Source: UBA6183 sp964603255
GTDB taxonomy: Bacteria > Bacteroidota > Bacteroidia > UKL13-3
Reading direction: 5' to 3'
DNA length: 7,367 nucleotides
NCBI GenBank assembly: GCA_964603255.1
Contig: CAZRVA010000136.1
Span: 1-7,367, forward strand
Shown here: piece by piece, positions 7,243 through 7,367 of the stretch
How positions within the stretch are numbered: position 1 is the first letter of the stretch
Layout: each line of letters opens with the position of its first letter
Position numbers and translations under genes: made by a program
The notes under the pieces: model-generated
Database searches by the model: none
What the model was told of the DNA's origin: nothing
Seen by the model: the letters and a program-made list of their open reading frames with translations, nothing else

Positions 7243-7279
7243 AAATAAAATGCCGGGCTAAAATTAATTTAACCCGGCA
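7243..7279 (-). terminator. GC-rich hairpin, likely terminator of a minus-strand unit entering from the right
   Basis: A 7-base-pair stem TGCCGGG (7251-7257) with CCCGGCA (7273-7279) continues, after one mismatch, with 4 more pairs (7259-7262 with 7268-7271) around a 5-base loop. Read on the minus strand it is followed by TTTTATTT (complement of 7243-7250), a terminator-like T-rich tail. On the plus strand no T run follows. It lies upstream of the DUF3817 gene, so it would close a different gene beyond base 7280. Confidence 0.6.
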
Positions 7280-7367
7280 ATGTTTAACCCAAATTATGCA
7301 GTAGTAGGTGAGGAATGAGCCGAACTATCTGCATTAGTTGGGTAAACCCCGATTTAGAAAATCAACT

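Noticed and set aside
7236..7243. A minus-strand -7 element (TAGCTTGG) before the DUF3817 gene.
   Set aside because: It has one mismatch to TAnnTTTG and no TTG at 17-23 bases upstream, where the terminator-like hairpin lies.
1..7367. CRISPR arrays, tRNA or rRNA genes, insertion sequences, toxin-antitoxin or phage genes.
   Set aside because: No regularly spaced direct repeats, tRNA-like cloverleaf, transposase motif or terminal inverted repeats were recognised on reading both strands.

Overview
The window looks like chromosomal DNA of a Bacteroidota (Bacteroidetes) bacterium. The strongest sign is the 791-residue exported protein at 468-2843. It has a signal peptide, many paired cysteines and a C-terminal domain of the gliding-motility/type IX secretion (type B, CHU_C) kind, which is essentially restricted to this phylum. 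The AT-rich base composition, A-rich translation starts without clear Shine-Dalgarno sequences, and a perfect TAnnTTTG -7 element before one gene agree with this. Genus cannot be read from the sequence.

Layout. (1) 1-305, + strand: the 3' end of a TM2-domain membrane protein, closed by a strong hairpin terminator (324-362). (2) 468-2843, + strand: the T9SS-type surface or secreted protein, apparently monocistronic. (3) 2848-2891: a hairpin in the convergent gap, best read as the terminator of the minus-strand genes. (4) 5643 down to 2916, minus strand: an acetyl-CoA hydrolase/CoA-transferase family enzyme followed after 40 bases by aspartate ammonia-lyase (aspA), probably one transcript. (5) A 90-base divergent gap, then 5734-6912, + strand: a two-HKD phospholipase D/cardiolipin synthase-like protein with a GTG start. 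(6) 6901-7206, minus strand: a small DUF3817 integral membrane protein whose end overlaps the end of the PLD gene by 12 bases. (7) 7207-7367: a GC-rich hairpin that looks like the terminator of a minus-strand transcription unit entering from the right edge; no confident gene is seen there.

Working together. AspA makes fumarate and ammonia from aspartate, and the CoA-transferase moves CoA between short acyl groups, so the pair fits amino-acid and organic-acid catabolism; a direct metabolic link is inference. The PLD-like enzyme, TM2 protein and DUF3817 protein are envelope functions, and the large protein is an export substrate. There are no mobile elements, CRISPR arrays, RNA genes or defence genes that I can support. 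This is mostly ordinary core or near-core sequence; the points worth a second look are the start and promoter of the PLD gene, the domain repeats of the surface protein, the CoA-transferase/aspA pairing and the unresolved right edge.
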